A DNA stretch of 64,000 bases from Thiorhodococcus drewsii AZ1 (GTDB taxonomy: Bacteria > Pseudomonadota > Gammaproteobacteria > Chromatiales > Chromatiaceae): assembly GCF_000224065.1 (NCBI RefSeq), contig NZ_AFWT01000019.1, positions 43,240-107,239 of the forward strand, given 5' to 3'. Position numbers and translations under genes: made by a program. Below, piece by piece: positions 21,556-31,605 of this stretch (within the stretch, counting starts at the first letter, position 1; each line of letters starts with the position of its first letter). The notes beneath the pieces are model-generated. The model saw nothing but the letters and a program-made list of their open reading frames with translations, had not been told where the DNA came from and searched no databases.

Positions 21556-23447
21556 TGACGACGCTACAGGCCACGGACATCTCCACCTTCATCGCCGGTC
21601 AGCACGGCAAGGAGACGCTGCGCTTCATCACCTGCGGCAGCGTCGACGACGGCAAGAGCACCCTGATCGGGCGTTTGCTGTTCGAGAGCAAGAGCATCTT
21701 CGACGATCAGCTTCAGTCGCTTGAGACCGACTCGCGTCAATACGGCACCCAGGGCGAGCAGGTCGATCTGGCGCTGCTGGTCGACGGGCTGCAGGCCGAG
21801 CGTGAGCAGGGCATCACCATCGACGTTGCCTACCGTTTCTTCGCCACCGATCGCCGCCGCTATATCGTGGCGGACACGCCCGGTCACGAGCAGTACACGC
21901 GCAACATGGCGACCGGTGCCTCGACTGCCGATCTGGCTGTGATCCTGATCGACGCGCGCAAGGGCGTGCTGACCCAGACACGCCGCCACACCCGCATCGC
22001 CGCCATGATGGGCATCCGGCATGTCGTGCTGGCGGTCAACAAGATGGACCTGATCGACTGCGACCGCGCGCGATTCGAGGCCATCGTTGCCGACTATCGC
22101 GCCTTTGCCGACGGGCTTGGCTTCGCGAGCCTTCAGTCGATTCCGGTTTCGGGGCTGGATGGTGACAATGTCCTGCATCCCAGCGCGCGTATGTCCTGGT
22201 ACTCCGGGCCGACCCTGATGGGCTATCTGGATCGCGTCGATGTCGGTCGCGAGGGCGAGCGCTCTGCCTTCCGGCTTCCGGTGCAGTGGGTGAATCGGCC
22301 CAACCTCGATTTTCGCGGCTTCTGCGGACGCATCGCCGAGGGTCGCATCGGTGTCGGTGCGGCGGTTCGGGTGCTGCCATCGGGGACGGTGACGCGGGTC
22401 AAGGAGATCTGGCTCGGCTTCGACAGTGTCGATGAGGCGGGGCAGGGCGATGCCGTCACCCTGACGCTCGTCGACGAGGTCGATGCCAGCCGGGGCGACG
22501 TGCTGGTGGCCGCCGAGGCCCCGGCCGAGGTTGCCGATCAGTTCGAGGCGCGTCTGTTGTGGATGGCCGAGCATCTGATGTCGCCGGGTCGGCAATACCT
22601 GATGAAGCTCGCCTGTCGCGAGGTCACGGCGACCGTCACCGAGATCAAGTATCGCGAAGACGTTAACACCGGCGTCCATCTGGCGGCCAAGACGCTCGGC
22701 CTCAACGAGATCGCCACGGTCAATCTCTCGACCAGCGCCCCGCTGGTGTTCGAGCCCTATCGGCTCAACCGCACTCTGGGCAGCTTCATTCTCGTCGACA
22801 AGCTCAGCTTCGAGACCGTCGGCGCGGGCATGATCGACTTCGCCTTGCGTCGTGCCAGCAACATCCATTGGCAGGCGTTGGAGGTCGACAAGGCCAGCCG
22901 GGCACATCTCAAACACCAGACGCCGCGCTGTCTCTGGTTCACCGGGCTGTCCGGCTCGGGTAAATCGACGATCGCCAATCTGTTGGAGAAACGCCTGCAT
23001 GCCGAGGGGCGTCATACCTATGTGCTCGATGGCGATAACGTGCGACATGGGCTCAATCGCGATCTCGGTTTCACCGAGGTCGATCGGGTCGAGAACATCC
23101 GGCGCGTCGCCGAGGTCGCTAAGCTGATGGTCGATGCCGGATTGATCGTGATGGTCAGCTTCATCTCGCCCTTCGTCGGCGAGCGGCGCATGGCTCGGGA
23201 TCTTTTCGCGCCCGGCGAGTTCGTCGAGGTCTATGTCGACACCCCGATCGAGGAGTGCGAGCGGCGCGACGTCAAGGGGCTCTATGCCAAGGCGCGCGCC
23301 GGTGCGCTGAAGAACTTCACGGGTATCGATAGCCCCTACGAGCCGCCCGAGTGTCCCGAGGTGCATCTGCGTACGGCGGAGCAGGGGATGGAGGATTGCA
23401 TCGATCGGTTGATGGTACTCATCGGCGATTCGGCTTCCGAGCGCTGA
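21555..23447 (+). CDS. cysNC: CysN/CysC fusion: ATP sulfurylase GTPase subunit and APS kinase
   Basis: 630-residue fusion. The N-terminal half is an EF-Tu-like GTPase (GSVDDGKS at 29-36, [15 protein letters not shown]) that drives APS synthesis by CysD. From about residue 445 there is a complete APS kinase with P-loop GLSGSGKS (near 465), [15 protein letters not shown] and the FISPF segment, which converts APS to PAPS. The fusion makes CysD-CysNC a complete PAPS-forming pair. No PAPS reductase is present in the window. Confidence 0.96.
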   Translation: MTTLQATDISTFIAGQHGKETLRFITCGSVDDGKSTLIGRLLFESKSIFDDQLQSLETDSRQYGTQGEQVDLALLVDGLQAEREQGITIDVAYRFFATDRRRYIVADTPGHEQYTRNMATGASTADLAVILIDARKGVLTQTRRHTRIAAMMGIRHVVLAVNKMDLIDCDRARFEAIVADYRAFADGLGFASLQSIPVSGLDGDNVLHPSARMSWYSGPTLMGYLDRVDVGREGERSAFRLPVQWVNRPNLDFRGFCGRIAEGRIGVGAAVRVLPSGTVTRVKEIWLGFDSVDEAGQGDAVTLTLVDEVDASRGDVLVAAEAPAEVADQFEARLLWMAEHLMSPGRQYLMKLACREVTATVTEIKYREDVNTGVHLAAKTLGLNEIATVNLSTSAPLVFEPYRLNRTLGSFILVDKLSFETVGAGMIDFALRRASNIHWQALEVDKASRAHLKHQTPRCLWFTGLSGSGKSTIANLLEKRLHAEGRHTYVLDGDNVRHGLNRDLGFTEVDRVENIRRVAEVAKLMVDAGLIVMVSFISPFVGERRMARDLFAPGEFVEVYVDTPIEECERRDVKGLYAKARAGALKNFTGIDSPYEPPECPEVHLRTAEQGMEDCIDRLMVLIGDSASER

Positions 23448-23496
23448 GTATGCCGAGCCGGGATGGTTTGACAGTGCCTGTGCGGAGACGCGTGCG

Positions 23497-25266
23497 ATGA
23501 CATGGGATGCCTGGCTCGCGGTGACGGTGGTCGTCTGCGTGATCGGATCGCTGGCGCTCACCCGTTGGTCGGCCGATCTGGTGCTGGTCGGTGGTGTGAG
23601 TCTGCTGCTGCTCGCCGGTGTGCTGACCCCGGCCGAGGCCCTGCACGGGTTCTCGAATGCGGGCATGGTGACGGTCGCCGTGCTCTATGTGGTCGCGGCC
23701 GGTCTGCGCGAGACGGGCGCCATCGGCTGGTTGGTGCAGGGTGTGCTGGGACGACCGCGCACCTTGGTGCGCGCCCAGATGCGCCTCATGACGCCGGTCA
23801 TGGCGATGAGTGCCTTCCTCAACAACACGCCGGTCGTCGCCATGTTTCTGCCGGCGGTCAACGACTGGGCGCGCCGCAACCGTCTGCCGCTCTCGAAGTT
23901 GCTCATCCCCTTGAGTTACGCCTCGATTCTGGGCGGGACCTGTACCCTGATCGGCACCAGTACCAATCTGGTCGTGAATGGTCTGATGGGGGCGCACGGT
24001 GATCTTCCGACCCTTGGCATGTTCGAGATCGCCTGGGTCGGTCTGCCCTGCGCTCTGGTCGGCATCCTGTATCTGCTGACTGCTGGGCGCTGGCTCTTGC
24101 CGGATCGCCGTCCGGTGATGAGCGATCTCGACGATCCGCGCGAATACACGGTCGAAATGCTGGTCGAGCCGGCCAGCCCACTGGTCGGGCGCACGATCGA
24201 GGAGGCCGGGCTGCGCCATTTGCCGGGCGTCTATCTGCTCGAATTGGAGCGCGATGGCGAGATCCTGCCGGCAATCGCGCCCCACCAGCGGTTGCAGGCG
24301 CGCGACCGCTTGGTGTTCGTCGGGGTGGTGGACTCGGTCGTGGATCTACAGCGTTTTCGCGGCCTGGTGCCGGCCAGCGATCAGGTGTTCAAGCTCGATG
24401 TTCCGCGTCCCGAGCGCTTTCTGACCGAGGCGGTGGTTTCGGATACCTGTCCGCTGGTGGGCAAGAGCATCCGCGAGGGGCGCTTTCGCGGGCGTTACGA
24501 TGCCGCCGTGATTGCCGTGGCGCGCAACGGTGAGCGGCTGCCGGGGAAGATTGGCGACATCGTACTGCGGGCGGGCGACACCCTGCTCATGGAGGCCGAC
24601 CCAGGTTTCGTCGAGCGCCAGCACAATTCGCGCGACTTCTTCCTGGTCAGCCAGATCCCGGATTCGCATCCGCCGCGCCAGAATCGGGCGCTGACGGCGG
24701 TGGCCATTCTGGTAGGCATGGTGACGCTGGTCGCGCTCGGTTGGCTGCCCATGCTGCAGGCCGCGCTGCTGGCGGCCGGGTTGATGCTGGTGACCCGCTG
24801 CATCGGTTCCCAGGCCGCGCGGGCTGCGGTCGACTGGAAGGTCCTGATCGCTATCGCCGCCTCCTTCGGGCTCGGACGGGCGCTGGAAGTCACGGGGGCG
24901 GCCGGTTTCATCGCCCAATATCTGGTCCAGCTCGCTCAGGGCGATCCCTGGGTGACGCTGGCTGCGATCTATCTGGTGACCATGCTGTTCACCGAGCTCA
25001 TCACCAACAATGCCGCCGCCGTGCTCATGTTCCCGATCGCGCTCTCGACGTCGCAGACGCTCGACGTCCATTTCATGCCCTTCGCCGCAGCCATCATGAT
25101 GGCCGCCTCGGCGAGCTTTTCGACTCCGATCGGCTATCAGACCAACCTCATGGTCTATGGTCCCGGAGGCTATCGTTTCTCGGACTATTTCAAGGTTGGC
25201 ATTCCGCTCAATCTGCTCATGGCGAGCGTCACGATCGGTCTCGCCCCGCTGGTCTGGGGATTTTGA
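23497..25266 (+). CDS. SLC13/DASS-family permease with two TrkA-C domains (putative sulfate importer)
   Basis: 589 residues: an N-terminal membrane half (helices between 5 and 200) with FLNNTPVV and the SNT-like GTSTNLVVNG motif, two cytoplasmic TrkA-C (RCK_C) domains (about 212-275 and 312-368), then a second membrane half with ELITNNAAAVLMFPIA and FSTPIGYQTNLMVY. This two-NxxT arrangement defines the SLC13/CitT/ArsB-like group. It starts 49 bases after cysNC on the same strand, so sulfate is the most likely substrate, as for several bacterial and algal SLC13-RCK proteins. Confidence 0.85.
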   Translation: MTWDAWLAVTVVVCVIGSLALTRWSADLVLVGGVSLLLLAGVLTPAEALHGFSNAGMVTVAVLYVVAAGLRETGAIGWLVQGVLGRPRTLVRAQMRLMTPVMAMSAFLNNTPVVAMFLPAVNDWARRNRLPLSKLLIPLSYASILGGTCTLIGTSTNLVVNGLMGAHGDLPTLGMFEIAWVGLPCALVGILYLLTAGRWLLPDRRPVMSDLDDPREYTVEMLVEPASPLVGRTIEEAGLRHLPGVYLLELERDGEILPAIAPHQRLQARDRLVFVGVVDSVVDLQRFRGLVPASDQVFKLDVPRPERFLTEAVVSDTCPLVGKSIREGRFRGRYDAAVIAVARNGERLPGKIGDIVLRAGDTLLMEADPGFVERQHNSRDFFLVSQIPDSHPPRQNRALTAVAILVGMVTLVALGWLPMLQAALLAAGLMLVTRCIGSQAARAAVDWKVLIAIAASFGLGRALEVTGAAGFIAQYLVQLAQGDPWVTLAAIYLVTMLFTELITNNAAAVLMFPIALSTSQTLDVHFMPFAAAIMMAASASFSTPIGYQTNLMVYGPGGYRFSDYFKVGIPLNLLMASVTIGLAPLVWGF

Positions 25267-25386
25267 GTTGGCTTATCCTTGCCGTTTTCGTTCTTCGACT
25301 GCCCCATTTGCGGCTTGGCGTGCTTGCGGTTAATTCCCTTGTTAAAAGGTCGGTTATCTGTGATAGAGTGCGCGTTTCAGGGTTGA

Positions 25387-25402
25387 ATTAGCATTCGCTA
25401 AT
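25387..25402. promoter_or_regulatory. Inverted repeat in apbC leader region
   Basis: ATTAGC-ATTC-GCTAAT, a perfect 6-bp inverted repeat. It lies 119 bases before the apbC/mrp start and about 40 bases after TTGTTA (near 25339), a weak -35-like hexamer. Possibly a regulator site in the promoter of this gene. Confidence 0.3.
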
Positions 25403-25520
25403 GCCAAGCTAGCCACGACCCGACGATCTCTCCCATCGGCCGGATCCGCGACGCCAGTCCAGCGTCGGCGGCGTCTCCGACCCGATGGAGCACCAAAACA
25501 CGTCAACGGAGTTTTGCCAC

Positions 25521-26612
25521 ATGTCTGACATCACCAAAGAAGCCGTTGAAGCGGCGATCAAGGGCTATAAGGAGCCCCATCTCGGGCGCGATCTGGTCGC
25601 CGCGCATGCCGTCGAGTCGATCGACATCAATGGCGATGCGGTTCGGGTTCAGGTGCGGTTGGGCTTTCCTGCCCAGGGTGTCCAGCAACTTATCGCCGAC
25701 GCGGTGAAGGCGTGCGTCATGGGCGTGCCCGGCGTCGCCACGGCCGAGGTGAAGGTCGACTGGGACATCAAGGCCCACTCGGTGCAGAAGTCGCTCAAGC
25801 CGATCGACAACGTCAAGAACATCATCGCCGTGGCCTCCGGCAAGGGTGGCGTCGGCAAGTCGACCACCGCCGTCAATCTGGCCCTGGCGCTCGCGGCCGA
25901 GGGGGCGCGCGTGGGGCTGTTGGACGCGGACATCTACGGACCCTCGCAGCCGCGCATGCTGGGGATCACCGGCAAGCCCGAGTCCAATGATGGCCGCACC
26001 CTGGAACCCATGAACAGCTACGACCTCCAGGCCATGTCGATCGGTTTCCTGATCGAGGAGGAGACGCCCATGATCTGGCGTGGTCCCATGGTCACCCAGG
26101 CGCTGGAGCAGTTGCTCAACGATACCAACTGGTCCGACCTCGACTATCTGGTCATCGACCTGCCGCCGGGTACTGGCGACACCCAGTTGACCCTGGCCCA
26201 GAAGGTGCCGGTTTCGGGTGCCATCATCGTCACCACGCCGCAGGACATCGCCCTGCTCGACGCCCGCAAGGGGCTCAAGATGTTCCAGAAGGTCGAGGTA
26301 CCGGTGCTCGGCATCGTCGAGAACATGAGCACCCACATCTGTTCCAACTGCGGTCACGAGGAGCATATCTTCGGTCAGGGAGGCGGGGTCTCGATGTCGG
26401 ACCAGTTCGGTGTCGATCTGCTGGGTTCGCTACCGCTGGATATCCACATCCGCGAGGAGACCGACAGCGGCAAGCCGACCGTGGTCGCCCAGCCGGATTC
26501 GCGCATCACCGCCATCTACCGCGAGATCGCCCGCAAGACGGCGGCCAAGCTGTCGCTCCAGGCCAAGGACTACGCCTCCAAGTTCCCGCGCATCGTCATT
26601 CAGAACACCTGA
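25521..26612 (+). CDS. apbC: Mrp/ApbC-family iron-sulfur carrier ATPase
   Basis: 363 residues from the ATG at 25521, which has GGAG nine bases upstream. An N-terminal DUF59/MIP18-like domain (1-80) precedes a deviant Walker A P-loop, KGGVGKST (108-115), DxxxPGTGD, and a CxxC (about C273 and C276 in HICSNCGHE) used to bind and transfer a [4Fe-4S] cluster at the dimer interface. It supports Fe-S protein maturation. It is a monocistronic gene, followed by a GC-rich hairpin. Confidence 0.95.
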   Translation: MSDITKEAVEAAIKGYKEPHLGRDLVAAHAVESIDINGDAVRVQVRLGFPAQGVQQLIADAVKACVMGVPGVATAEVKVDWDIKAHSVQKSLKPIDNVKNIIAVASGKGGVGKSTTAVNLALALAAEGARVGLLDADIYGPSQPRMLGITGKPESNDGRTLEPMNSYDLQAMSIGFLIEEETPMIWRGPMVTQALEQLLNDTNWSDLDYLVIDLPPGTGDTQLTLAQKVPVSGAIIVTTPQDIALLDARKGLKMFQKVEVPVLGIVENMSTHICSNCGHEEHIFGQGGGVSMSDQFGVDLLGSLPLDIHIREETDSGKPTVVAQPDSRITAIYREIARKTAAKLSLQAKDYASKFPRIVIQNT

Positions 26613-26639
26613 GGTAGGTCGCGCCTCGAATCCCACCCG

Positions 26640-26660
26640 ACGGCGCCTTGCGGGCGCCGT
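26640..26660 (+). terminator. Terminator hairpin after apbC
   Basis: 8-bp perfect stem ACGGCGCC / GGCGCCGT with loop TTGCG, 28 bases after the apbC stop; no clear T-run follows. Confidence 0.6.
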
Positions 26661-26811
26661 TCTGGGTTCTGGGGGGCGTTGCGCCCAGGCCCAAATCCGT
26701 TGCCTGGGATGCCTTGCGGGCGGTGGGTCGAGTGTCGATCGGATCGCGGATTTTGCGGGCGACCCCCGCCGCGTTGTATGCTCGCGCGTTATTTTTGTGC
26801 GAGGCTACCCG

Positions 26812-27375
26812 ATGGCCATCAAATCCGACCGCTGGATCCGCCGCATGGCCGGACAGGGGATGATCGAACCCTTCGAGCCCACCCAGGTTCGCGAGGGCGA
26901 TGCTGGGCGCGTGATCTCATACGGTACGTCGAGCTACGGCTACGACGTGCGCTGCGCCGACGAGTTCAAGATTTTCACCAACATCAACTCGGCGATCGTC
27001 GATCCCAAGAACTTCGACTCCAACAGCTTCGTCGACCTCAAGTCCGACGTCTGCATCATTCCGCCCAACTCCTTCGCGCTCGCCCGCACGGTCGAGTATT
27101 TCCGCATCCCGCGTAATGTTCTGACCATCTGTCTGGGCAAGAGCACCTATGCGCGCTGCGGCATCATCGTCAACGTGACCCCGCTGGAACCCGAGTGGGA
27201 AGGGCACGTGACCCTGGAGTTTTCCAACACCACGCCGCTGCCGGCCAAGATCTACGCCAACGAGGGCGTGGCCCAGATTTTGTTCCTCGAATCGGACGAG
27301 GTATGCGAGACTTCCTATAGAGACCGTGGCGGGAAGTACCAGGGCCAACGTGGTGTGACCTTGCCCAAGTCCTGA
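26812..27375 (+). CDS. dcd: dCTP deaminase
   Basis: 187 residues from the ATG at 26812 ([11 protein letters not shown]); the frame runs open upstream but that part is non-coding. It deaminates dCTP to dUTP for dTTP synthesis. Seen: SYGYDVRC, the catalytic Glu segment [27 protein letters not shown] and the C-terminal [18 protein letters not shown] that closes over substrate. Length matches the E. coli enzyme (193), so it is the monofunctional gammaproteobacterial type. Confidence 0.96.
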   Translation: MAIKSDRWIRRMAGQGMIEPFEPTQVREGDAGRVISYGTSSYGYDVRCADEFKIFTNINSAIVDPKNFDSNSFVDLKSDVCIIPPNSFALARTVEYFRIPRNVLTICLGKSTYARCGIIVNVTPLEPEWEGHVTLEFSNTTPLPAKIYANEGVAQILFLESDEVCETSYRDRGGKYQGQRGVTLPKS

Positions 27376-27463
27376 GTGTCGCGGCGCGGTTTGCGCATGG
27401 GTTCGGGTTGGCGAAGGTGGGGCGCGTCCGTTCGGACCTGACAGGGAACACCGAGGGAAACCC

Positions 27464-28240
27464 ATGAGGTTCGATCGGCCGACCAAGCTCTTCGTCGTTC
27501 TCGGCGGCTTCTTCGTCTGCAACGCGTTGATCGCCGAGTTTCTCGGCGTCAAGATCTTCGCGTTGGAGGATACGCTGGGGCTCGCCCCGCTCGACTGGAA
27601 TCTCTTCGGTCAGTCCGGCTCGCTGAACTTCACCGCAGGCGTGCTGCTGTGGCCGGTGGTGTTCATCATGACGGACATCATCAACGAGTATTACGGTCGG
27701 CGCGGCGTCCGGTTTCTCTCCTATCTGACCGTCGGGCTCATCATCTATGCCTTCGGCTTCGCCTATCTGGCGATCGGTCTGGTTCCGGCCAGCTGGTGGG
27801 TCGGGATCCAGTCATCGCGGGGCGTGCCGGACATGCAGGCCGCCTACAGCGTCATCTTCGGTCAGGGGATGTGGATCATTGCGGGCTCGGTGATCGCCTT
27901 TCTGGTCGGTCAGTTGCTCGACGTCATCATCTTTCACCGGATTCGACGCCTGACCGGCGAACGTTACGTCTGGGCGCGTGCGACCGGATCGACCCTGATT
28001 TCGCAGTGTATCGACAGCTTCGTCGTCCTCTATATCGCCTTCGTGCTGGGGCCTCAGAAGTGGTCGATGGATCTCTTTCTGGCGGTCGGAACCGTCAACT
28101 ATCTCTACAAATTCATCGTCGCCATTGCCCTGACCCCAGTCATCTATCTGGGACGCTATTTGATTCACGCCTATCTGGGCGACGAGACCGCGCGGACCCT
28201 CGCGGATCGTGCGGCCGGGCATGGCCACCCGGATTCGTGA
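27464..28240 (+). CDS. yhhQ: Queuosine-precursor transporter (YhhQ/VUT family)
   Basis: 258-residue membrane protein with six to seven hydrophobic helices and the family motif VFIMTDIINEYYGRRG. E. coli YhhQ imports preQ0/preQ1 for tRNA queuosine synthesis; that substrate is taken from the family and not proven here. It starts 88 bases after dcd on the same strand. Near-family VUT proteins are all of this type. Confidence 0.88.
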   Translation: MRFDRPTKLFVVLGGFFVCNALIAEFLGVKIFALEDTLGLAPLDWNLFGQSGSLNFTAGVLLWPVVFIMTDIINEYYGRRGVRFLSYLTVGLIIYAFGFAYLAIGLVPASWWVGIQSSRGVPDMQAAYSVIFGQGMWIIAGSVIAFLVGQLLDVIIFHRIRRLTGERYVWARATGSTLISQCIDSFVVLYIAFVLGPQKWSMDLFLAVGTVNYLYKFIVAIALTPVIYLGRYLIHAYLGDETARTLADRAAGHGHPDS

Positions 28241-28333
28241 CGCACATCTAAAAGACGGATCATTCACGATGATTACGCTTGGTCTTTGCGCTAGAGTGGC
28301 CTAAGAGCCAGATTTACAAGCGAGGTTAGGGTC

Positions 28334-28570
28334 ATGATGATTTCGAGCGCCTTACAATCGGGGCTCGCCGGCATGTCGGCCGGCATGAATGGCATGAGTC
28401 GCGGCGCGGCCGAGATTGCGAGCAGCCAGCAGATGAACGGGACGGCCAGTCGCGACGTCGCCGAGCCGCTCGTGGAGCAGACGCAGAGCGTGCGTCAGGT
28501 CGAGGCGTCGGCGAAGGTCGTGGCTGCCTCCGATGAGGTGCTCGGCACCCTGATCGATGTGATGGCCTGA
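28334..28570 (+). CDS. Small FlgE/FlgC-like protein
   Basis: 78 residues, ATG at 28334 preceded by GAGGT. The N-terminus (ISSALQSGLAGMSAGMNGMSRGAAEIAS) and the end (VEASAKVVAASDEVLGTLIDVM) look like the two terminal helices of flagellar rod/hook proteins such as FlgC or FlgE joined with almost nothing between. No flagellar gene lies nearby. It could be a stand-alone axial-protein mimic or a degenerate remnant; conserved residues at both ends argue for a real gene. Confidence 0.7.
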   Translation: MMISSALQSGLAGMSAGMNGMSRGAAEIASSQQMNGTASRDVAEPLVEQTQSVRQVEASAKVVAASDEVLGTLIDVMA

Positions 28571-28608
28571 ATGGCCTTTTCGGCTTCCAGCATGCGGGCT
28601 GGTTCGAA

Positions 28609-29859
28609 TCAGCCGGCTTGAGTCTGTGTGAGTTCAGGAGCCGATGGCTGGCCCTGCTCTTCCGAATGGGGGCGGTTGGCTGCGAGCGCCGGGTGTCCCT
28701 TGCCGCGTCCCTTCTCCACAACCTCTTCGTAGAGTTCGAGCATCCGGTCGGCCAATACCGGCGACGACCATGAGCGCGCGTGTTCCACCGCCTCGACCGA
28801 GAGTCGCTCGCGGAGCGATCGGTCGGTGAGAAGACGGATCGCCTTGTTGGCGAAATCCTCCTCGTTTTCCTCGGCGATGAGCGAACCGCGACCGTCTCCC
28901 AATACCTCCTTCGTGCCCATGACCGCCGTCGAGACGACCGGCACGCCAAGCGCCATCGCTTCGAGCAGGACCAATCCCTGGGTCTCGGTGCGCGAGGCGA
29001 AGATGAAGGCCGAGCCGGCGCTATAGCAATCCTCCAGCGAGCCATCCCGGTCCAGATAACCGGTGAAGAGCGTGTTGTCTTTGAGCCCCAGCTGAACGGT
29101 TAGCCGTTCGAGCGGCTGTTGGGCGGGGCCTTCTCCGGCGATTGCCAGCAGCGCGTTCGGGACCTGTTTCACGACACGGGCGAAGGAACGCAGGACGAAT
29201 TCGATGTTCTTCTCGAATGCCAATCGACTGACATGGACCAGCATGGGCCGCTCCGGCGGAATGCCGTAGCGCTCGCGAAAGCGGCTGCCGTCGCCCCGGC
29301 TGAACTGAACCAGTTCGATCCCGGTCGGGATGACTTGGGCGCGGGTCTTGACGCCGTAGCGCGCGAGCACGTCGAGCATCGCCTGCGAGGGTATCGCCAG
29401 CGCGTCCACCGCATTGCACTGGGCGGTCGAGAAATAGCGCGCGGCGCCCCGCAGCCAGCGGGACGGAACGAAAGAGACGTAGTGGTGCAGGTACTGCTCG
29501 AAGAAGGTGTGATAGCTCTCGACGACGGGGATACCCAATCGCTTTGCCAGTGCCAGACCCGAATAGTGGGCGATGAAGGGGGTTTGAATGTGCAGCAGGT
29601 CGAACCCTCGGCTGGCGAGCGAGGCGGTAAGTCCCCGGATTCGGAACGGCTGCAGGATGCGGTCCTCCGGGTCGATCGGCAGGTAGCGCGAGGGTACGCG
29701 GATGATCTCGAAAGGTTCGTGTGCGCTGCTGCCATAATCGGGCGCGATGAGGGTGACCTCGTGTCCCTTGGCGACGAACTCGCGTGCAAACGTCTGTATC
29801 GACGTCGAAACGCCGGTGACGCGAGGAAAATAGACATCCGAGATCATCAGGACGCGCAT
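28609..29859 (-). CDS. GT4-family glycosyltransferase
   Basis: 416-residue GT-B glycosyltransferase of family 4. Seen: N-terminal MISDVYFPRVTGVSTSI glycine loop, HIQTPF and ESYHTFFEQYLHHY in the acceptor domain, and the C-terminal donor-binding EX7E motif in TETQGLVLLEAMALG. It resembles diacylglycerol glucosyltransferases and PimB-type mannosyltransferases. The last 30 residues are a low-complexity Ser/Gln/Pro tail. Acceptor and donor sugars cannot be told. Divergent from a small secreted protein gene. Confidence 0.9.
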   Translation of the reverse strand: MRVLMISDVYFPRVTGVSTSIQTFAREFVAKGHEVTLIAPDYGSSAHEPFEIIRVPSRYLPIDPEDRILQPFRIRGLTASLASRGFDLLHIQTPFIAHYSGLALAKRLGIPVVESYHTFFEQYLHHYVSFVPSRWLRGAARYFSTAQCNAVDALAIPSQAMLDVLARYGVKTRAQVIPTGIELVQFSRGDGSRFRERYGIPPERPMLVHVSRLAFEKNIEFVLRSFARVVKQVPNALLAIAGEGPAQQPLERLTVQLGLKDNTLFTGYLDRDGSLEDCYSAGSAFIFASRTETQGLVLLEAMALGVPVVSTAVMGTKEVLGDGRGSLIAEENEEDFANKAIRLLTDRSLRERLSVEAVEHARSWSSPVLADRMLELYEEVVEKGRGKGHPALAANRPHSEEQGQPSAPELTQTQAG

Positions 29860-29942
29860 AGCGGGATTGACCGGCAGCCGAAAAATCCGCTGATGATACC
29901 CTCACCGCCTTCCTATTCGCATCTCGATTGAGGTTTCCCGAC

Positions 29943-30347
29943 ATGTCCCATGCTTCTTCAACTTCTGTTCTTCGGTTCGCCTGTCTGGCGGTGGCCGTCC
30001 TCTGCGTCGCACCGGTCGCCTGGGCGGAACGCGCCGAGACGGCTCCAGCGCTCTGGGGATACGGCGTCAAATCCTGCTCCGCGTTCCTGGCCGTGGTGCC
30101 TCGCGCGGATATCCCGCCCGAACTGATCGACGAGGAGTATTTCCGTTATCGCGAGTGGCTGTCCGGGATGGTCAGTGGATTGAATCTGGTCACTGGGCGC
30201 GATGTGCTGCGGGGAGCCCAGATCGATGCCGCCATGAGCCGTATTCGCGCGACCTGCGAAGACGATCCCGGCGATGACTTCTTTAATGCCAGTCTGCGTT
30301 TGGTGCGCTCGCTTGGTCAGCTCAAGGATCGGTCTGTCACTGAATAA
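29943..30347 (+). CDS. Small secreted protein, unknown function
   Basis: 134 residues from ATG 29943, with GAGG nine bases upstream. Signal peptide (about 1-29, ending PVAWA). Mature part has two Cys (KSCSAF and RATCEDD), likely a disulfide, and a pattern of aromatic residues (YRYREWLSGMVSGLN) seen in small periplasmic proteins of the Rap1a/HdeA-like fold; that resemblance is weak. Divergent from the glycosyltransferase with an 83-base gap. Confidence 0.7.
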   Translation: MSHASSTSVLRFACLAVAVLCVAPVAWAERAETAPALWGYGVKSCSAFLAVVPRADIPPELIDEEYFRYREWLSGMVSGLNLVTGRDVLRGAQIDAAMSRIRATCEDDPGDDFFNASLRLVRSLGQLKDRSVTE

Positions 30348-30430
30348 GTCGTCGAGGCGCGAGCATGAACGATGCTTATTCGTCGAGACGTCTCGAATCG
30401 GTTGAGTCGCATGTACCTTTGATCGACGAG

Positions 30431-30464
30431 CTGTCACGGAATCGTCATTAGTCCTTCATAGAAT
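30431..30464 (+). promoter_or_regulatory. Pho box and -10 element of pstS
   Basis: CTGTCAC-GGAA-TCGTCAT (30431-30448) has two 7-base PhoB half-sites with the standard 4-base linker; TAGAAT (30459-30464) lies exactly 10 bases downstream as a -10. This is the usual PhoB-activated promoter layout in which the Pho box replaces the -35. It predicts induction of pst genes under phosphate limitation. Confidence 0.8.
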
Positions 30465-30522
30465 ATCCACGGGCAAAGCAGAGAATATCGGTACCTTTTT
30501 TGTACCTATTAGGATTTTCGCT

Positions 30523-31563
30523 ATGAAGAAGACGATGATTGCCGCAGCCGTTGCGTTGGGCGTGGCCTCCCTCTCCACGCAGGCGATGGCCCGCGACAGC
30601 ATTTACATCGTCGGCTCCTCGACGGTCTTCCCCTTCTCGACCGCTGTGGCCGAGACCTTCGGGCGGACCACGAGCTTCGCGACGCCCAAGGTCGAGTCGA
30701 CCGGTTCCGGTGGCGGTCTGAAGCTGTTCTGCGCCGGTGTCGGTGTCGACCATCCGGACATCACCAACGCCTCGCGTCGCATGAAGGGCTCCGAGTTCGA
30801 TACCTGCCAGGAGAACGGCGTCAAGGACATCACCGAGGTCAAGATCGGGTTCGATGGTATCTCCATCGCCAACTCGAAGGCGGCTGGACGTTACAACCTG
30901 ACGCTTCGCGAGATCTTCCTGGCCCTGGCCAAGGACATCCCGGACGGTAAGGGCGGCTTCATGGCCAACCCGAACCAGACCTGGCATGACGTCAACCCCG
31001 ATTTCCCGAGCAACAAGATTGAGGTGCTCGGTCCCCCTCCGACATCCGGTACCCGTGACGCCTTCGCCGAGTTGGCGATGGAAGGTGGCTGCAAGACCTT
31101 CCCCGAGATCAAGGCGCTGAAGAAGACCGACAAGAGCAAGTACAAGGCGGTCTGTCACGGTCTTCGTGAGGACGGTGCCTATATTGAAGCTGGCGAGAAC
31201 GACAACCTGATCGTCCAGAAGCTCATCGCCAATCACTCGGCGCTCGGCATCTTCGGTTTCAGCTTCCTCGACCAGAATGGCGACAAGGTGCAGGGCTCCA
31301 AGATCGAGGGTGTCGAGCCGACCTATGACTCGATCTCGGATGGTTCCTATCCGATCTCGCGCTCGCTCTATTTCTATGTGAAGGACGCGCACGTCGGCAC
31401 CATTCCCGGTATCGAGGAATACATCGCCGAGTTCACCAGCGAGAAGGCCTGGGGTCCCGAGGGTTATCTCGCCGACAAGGGCTTGATCGCCCTGCCCGAC
31501 GCCGAGCGCGCCAGCGTGGCCAAATCGGCCAAGGCGCTCACTCCGATGTCGAAGCCCGAGTAA
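30523..31563 (+). CDS. pstS: Phosphate-binding protein PstS
   Basis: 346 residues with a signal peptide (1-23, ending AMA). Periplasmic high-affinity phosphate receptor of the Pst ABC transporter. Seen: phosphate-site residues in VGSSTVFPFS, ESTGSGGGLK and PPTSGTRDAF. It is the long proteobacterial form with an insert around residues 130-190. Codon use is strongly biased, consistent with high expression. A strong hairpin separates it from pstC, so it is probably made in excess over the membrane subunits. Confidence 0.95.
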   Translation: MKKTMIAAAVALGVASLSTQAMARDSIYIVGSSTVFPFSTAVAETFGRTTSFATPKVESTGSGGGLKLFCAGVGVDHPDITNASRRMKGSEFDTCQENGVKDITEVKIGFDGISIANSKAAGRYNLTLREIFLALAKDIPDGKGGFMANPNQTWHDVNPDFPSNKIEVLGPPPTSGTRDAFAELAMEGGCKTFPEIKALKKTDKSKYKAVCHGLREDGAYIEAGENDNLIVQKLIANHSALGIFGFSFLDQNGDKVQGSKIEGVEPTYDSISDGSYPISRSLYFYVKDAHVGTIPGIEEYIAEFTSEKAWGPEGYLADKGLIALPDAERASVAKSAKALTPMSKPE

Positions 31564-31605
31564 TCCGGGCGCCCGTTCCTGCGGGGCAGGGACGCCTCGC
31601 CAGTC

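Noticed and set aside
21564..23666. 700-codon open frame on the minus strand across cysNC
   Set aside because: It mirrors a strongly coding, high-GC gene on the plus strand, has no recognisable domain and a composition typical of antisense shadows.
28597..28620. GGTTCGAATC resembling a tRNA T-loop
   Set aside because: No D-arm, anticodon arm or acceptor stem can be folded around it; same for a similar motif inside the histidine kinase gene at 7547.
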